A program made the translations under genes and the position numbers. From Corynebacterium crudilactis (GTDB lineage: Bacteria; Actinomycetota; Actinomycetes; Mycobacteriales; Mycobacteriaceae): a stretch of DNA of 64,000 nucleotides. Below are positions 62,355 to 64,000 of this stretch, one piece after another. Every line of letters begins with the position of its first letter. Within the stretch, counting starts at the first letter, position 1. Below the pieces are notes generated by a model. That model worked only from the letters and a program-made list of their open reading frames with translations, was not told the DNA's origin and searched no databases. The stretch spans positions 2,183,358 to 2,247,357 of the forward strand of contig NZ_CP015622.1 of NCBI RefSeq assembly GCF_001643015.1, given 5' to 3'.

Positions 62355-63398
62355 CTAGCTGTTCACAGACTCTGTAATCCACGAGGAGACTTCCTCGAAG
62401 ATCTCCTCATCCCACGGCTTCGTGGTAACAAAATACTGCAAATGTACACCTCCTGGGCGAGTGTCTCCGGTACTCAACTGTGCTGAGACCATAGAAGAGC
62501 CTGCGGCAGAAAACTGCTCAAAAGAACGATCACACACAATATCGCCAGGCAAGCAATAACTGATTTTGAAAGGATTATCCTCACTAGGTTTGAGAGAACT
62601 AGCTATTCCGCCGGTCTGAACCTGATGCCCAACGATCGATGGATCATCCGCATCTTGTGATGGATTCGCGATATGAAGTGTCCCGACATATTGATCGCGG
62701 GCAATTAATGCATCTTCTTGGCCATCGACAATCAAAACGCCTTGAGAATACCCAGCCAAGAGATATTTGGGGGTACAACCAGTTGTTGTTTCAAAACGAT
62801 CAATGGAACTCATAATATTTTCTCGACCACTAGAAACTGATGTACCCAATTTAAGTAGGCTGCTTCCTTCTGAAGACAAAGGAAAAACTGCAGGATAATC
62901 AACATTGTTCAGACCCATCACGTAGACGTCCTTCATCAAGGACTCCCCTGTTTTTGCCTGATAATAACTTTCTAAACGGCCAAAGAAACTACGGAAGTTT
63001 CTTTCCTCAAAGCCATTAGAAGTCCACGGAGCATCTTCGCTGTATCGTGCTGGGCGGATCTGCATATTTTGTCCGCTACCACGAGCCACTACTGCGACAA
63101 CCGCTGGGCATTCACCTACTTGAGGTGGATCGAAAACCTCTTCATAAAGATCTGGGTCAAGATCCGGATGAATGGAGATGAAACTGTCATCTAATGGGTC
63201 TAGAAGACGATCAATGAAAGAAGCATGATCCTCCGGAAAAAGCAGATTCCAGAGGTTACTACTACCTGCACTAAGAGAACCTGTAGAAGATCCACTTGAA
63301 AGCCCACTACTCTGTGCGCTTGCGACTGGAGTGTTGGCTATTAAAGCTGCGCTTATTCCAACGCTAGCGAGTAACTTCCATAACTTATTCACAGACAC
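62355..63398 (-). CDS. Secreted cutinase-family serine esterase
   Basis: 347 aa from GTG 63398 with GGGGAG 7 nt upstream. Signal peptide to about VASAQ (28). A Ser-rich linker leads to an alpha/beta hydrolase domain: CPAVVAVVARGSGQN (about 97-111), with nucleophile S218 in LAGYSQGV, catalytic Asp probably in YCLPGDIVCD, and His in GGVHLQYF near the C-terminus. Cys residues (97/208 and C-LPGDIVC) fit conserved cutinase disulfides. In mycolic-acid bacteria such Culp-type proteins act on envelope lipids. The substrate here is not known. Confidence 0.85.
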   Translation of the reverse strand: MSVNKLWKLLASVGISAALIANTPVASAQSSGLSSGSSTGSLSAGSSNLWNLLFPEDHASFIDRLLDPLDDSFISIHPDLDPDLYEEVFDPPQVGECPAVVAVVARGSGQNMQIRPARYSEDAPWTSNGFEERNFRSFFGRLESYYQAKTGESLMKDVYVMGLNNVDYPAVFPLSSEGSSLLKLGTSVSSGRENIMSSIDRFETTTGCTPKYLLAGYSQGVLIVDGQEDALIARDQYVGTLHIANPSQDADDPSIVGHQVQTGGIASSLKPSEDNPFKISYCLPGDIVCDRSFEQFSAAGSSMVSAQLSTGDTRPGGVHLQYFVTTKPWDEEIFEEVSSWITESVNS

Positions 63399-63498
63399 TT
63401 GTGTGCTCCCCGCGGACCTATTGAATGAGATCTTTTGCTAACAAGATCAAAGATTACAACACGTCCGCACGCACCAGACTTCTTACTACCCCCTATTT

Positions 63499-64000
63499 TT
63501 AAGGCCTGATCTGGCCATTACCTTGAAGAATCCATTTGGTGGATGTGAGTTCTGGCAAGGCCATTGGGCCACGAGCATGAAGCTTCTGTGTGGAGATACC
63601 GATCTCTGCACCCATGCCGTATTGCTCACCATCAGTGAAAGCGGTGGATGCATTGATCATGACGGCAGCAGCATCTACGCGATCAACAAAGCGTTGTGCA
63701 GTCTCAATGTTCTTGGTGGCAATCGCCTCGGTGTGCTTGGTGCTGTATTTAGTGATGTGCTCAATTGCACCATCCACACCGTCGACTACAGCAACTGCGA
63801 TATCGAAGGACAGGTACTCGGAGTCCCAGTCAGTTTCTGTTGCTTCCACAACATCTGTTGCGCCGAAAGCTTCCAACTCCGCGACCTTGCCATGAACAGT
63901 TACTTCTGCGGCCTGGATAGCGCGGATGACTGCAAGCTTGTCTGCATCGCTGAGGGAGGCGTCGAGAAGTGCTGTTTCGGTAGCGTTGCAGACGCTGCAG
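63499..64000 (-). CDS. proA: Gamma-glutamyl phosphate reductase, C-terminal part (partial)
   Basis: The frame enters from the right edge and ends at 63499, so only about the last 166 residues are present. The first visible residues ([12 protein letters not shown]) contain the catalytic Cys block of ProA, and [44 protein letters not shown] (core NASTRFxDGxxFGxGAEIGIS) and [11 protein letters not shown] are the conserved C-terminal signatures. It reduces gamma-glutamyl phosphate to the semialdehyde in proline synthesis. Stop 63499 is 100 bp from the cutinase start. Confidence 0.96.
   Translation of the reverse strand, partial: CSVCNATETALLDASLSDADKLAVIRAIQAAEVTVHGKVAELEAFGATDVVEATETDWDSEYLSFDIAVAVVDGVDGAIEHITKYSTKHTEAIATKNIETAQRFVDRVDAAAVMINASTAFTDGEQYGMGAEIGISTQKLHARGPMALPELTSTKWILQGNGQIRP

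Overview
The window is bacterial chromosome from a Corynebacterium of the C. glutamicum group. Evidence for this is gene content and order: treS–maltokinase–idi–aecD–brnQ, divergent aceB/aceA with an LcoP-type BCCT carrier downstream, and the lepA–rpsT–holA–comEC–comEA–degV–gpgP–rsfS–nadD–proA block shared with mycobacteria. Product lengths (AceA 432 aa, LepA 615 aa, Idi 189 aa) also agree with what I recall for C. glutamicum. I saw no rRNA, tRNA, CRISPR array, insertion sequence or prophage.

Layout. 1-8.7 kb: trehalose/maltose metabolism (3' end of treS, maltokinase), isopentenyl-PP isomerase, a lipoprotein/WXG-like secreted-protein operon, cystathionine beta-lyase AecD, branched-chain amino acid carrier BrnQ and a luciferase-like monooxygenase. 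8.8-16.6 kb: an accessory phosphonate locus with a PhnD-C-E importer (PhnE is a fused double permease), a phosphonatase-like HAD hydrolase, a zinc alcohol dehydrogenase, an FAD-dependent amine oxidoreductase and a divergent HutC/PhnF-type GntR regulator. No PhnW transaminase or C-P lyase gene is present. 16.6-23.3 kb: an auxin-efflux-type carrier, a large FAD/Fe-S D-2-hydroxyacid dehydrogenase, a FadR-type GntR regulator and a TRAP large permease without a binding protein. A nearly identical 12-bp palindrome precedes both the dehydrogenase/regulator and the TRAP gene. 23.5-28.3 kb: a four-gene peptide/nickel-type ABC importer. 28.3-32.4 kb: a LysR regulator divergent from a CitMHS carrier, an AtuA-family protein and a small AtuA-related protein. 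32.4-36.1 kb: RNA 2',3'-cyclic phosphodiesterase, ribokinase, a BASS carrier and a hexose-6-phosphate mutarotase-like protein.

36.1-44.1 kb: the glyoxylate shunt, aceB and aceA, divergent around a 577-bp control region with candidate GlxR, RamB and RamA sites; then a neocarzinostatin-like lipoprotein, a phosphoesterase, LcoP and a small helical protein. 44.1-51.7 kb: a hypothetical protein, a secreted LTD/beta-propeller protein, a CAP-domain protein and a complete DctPQM TRAP transporter. 51.7-64 kb: the conserved housekeeping block, largely on the minus strand, ending in the 3' part of proA. Many units end in long perfect hairpins (16-25 bp stems).

The main integrated systems are phosphonate uptake and proposed oxidative conversion to phosphate plus a C2 unit; the proposed 2-hydroxyacid uptake/oxidation regulon; and the acetate/glyoxylate genes. 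Start codons were adjusted where a Shine-Dalgarno sequence, signal peptide or gene overlap favoured a downstream start.
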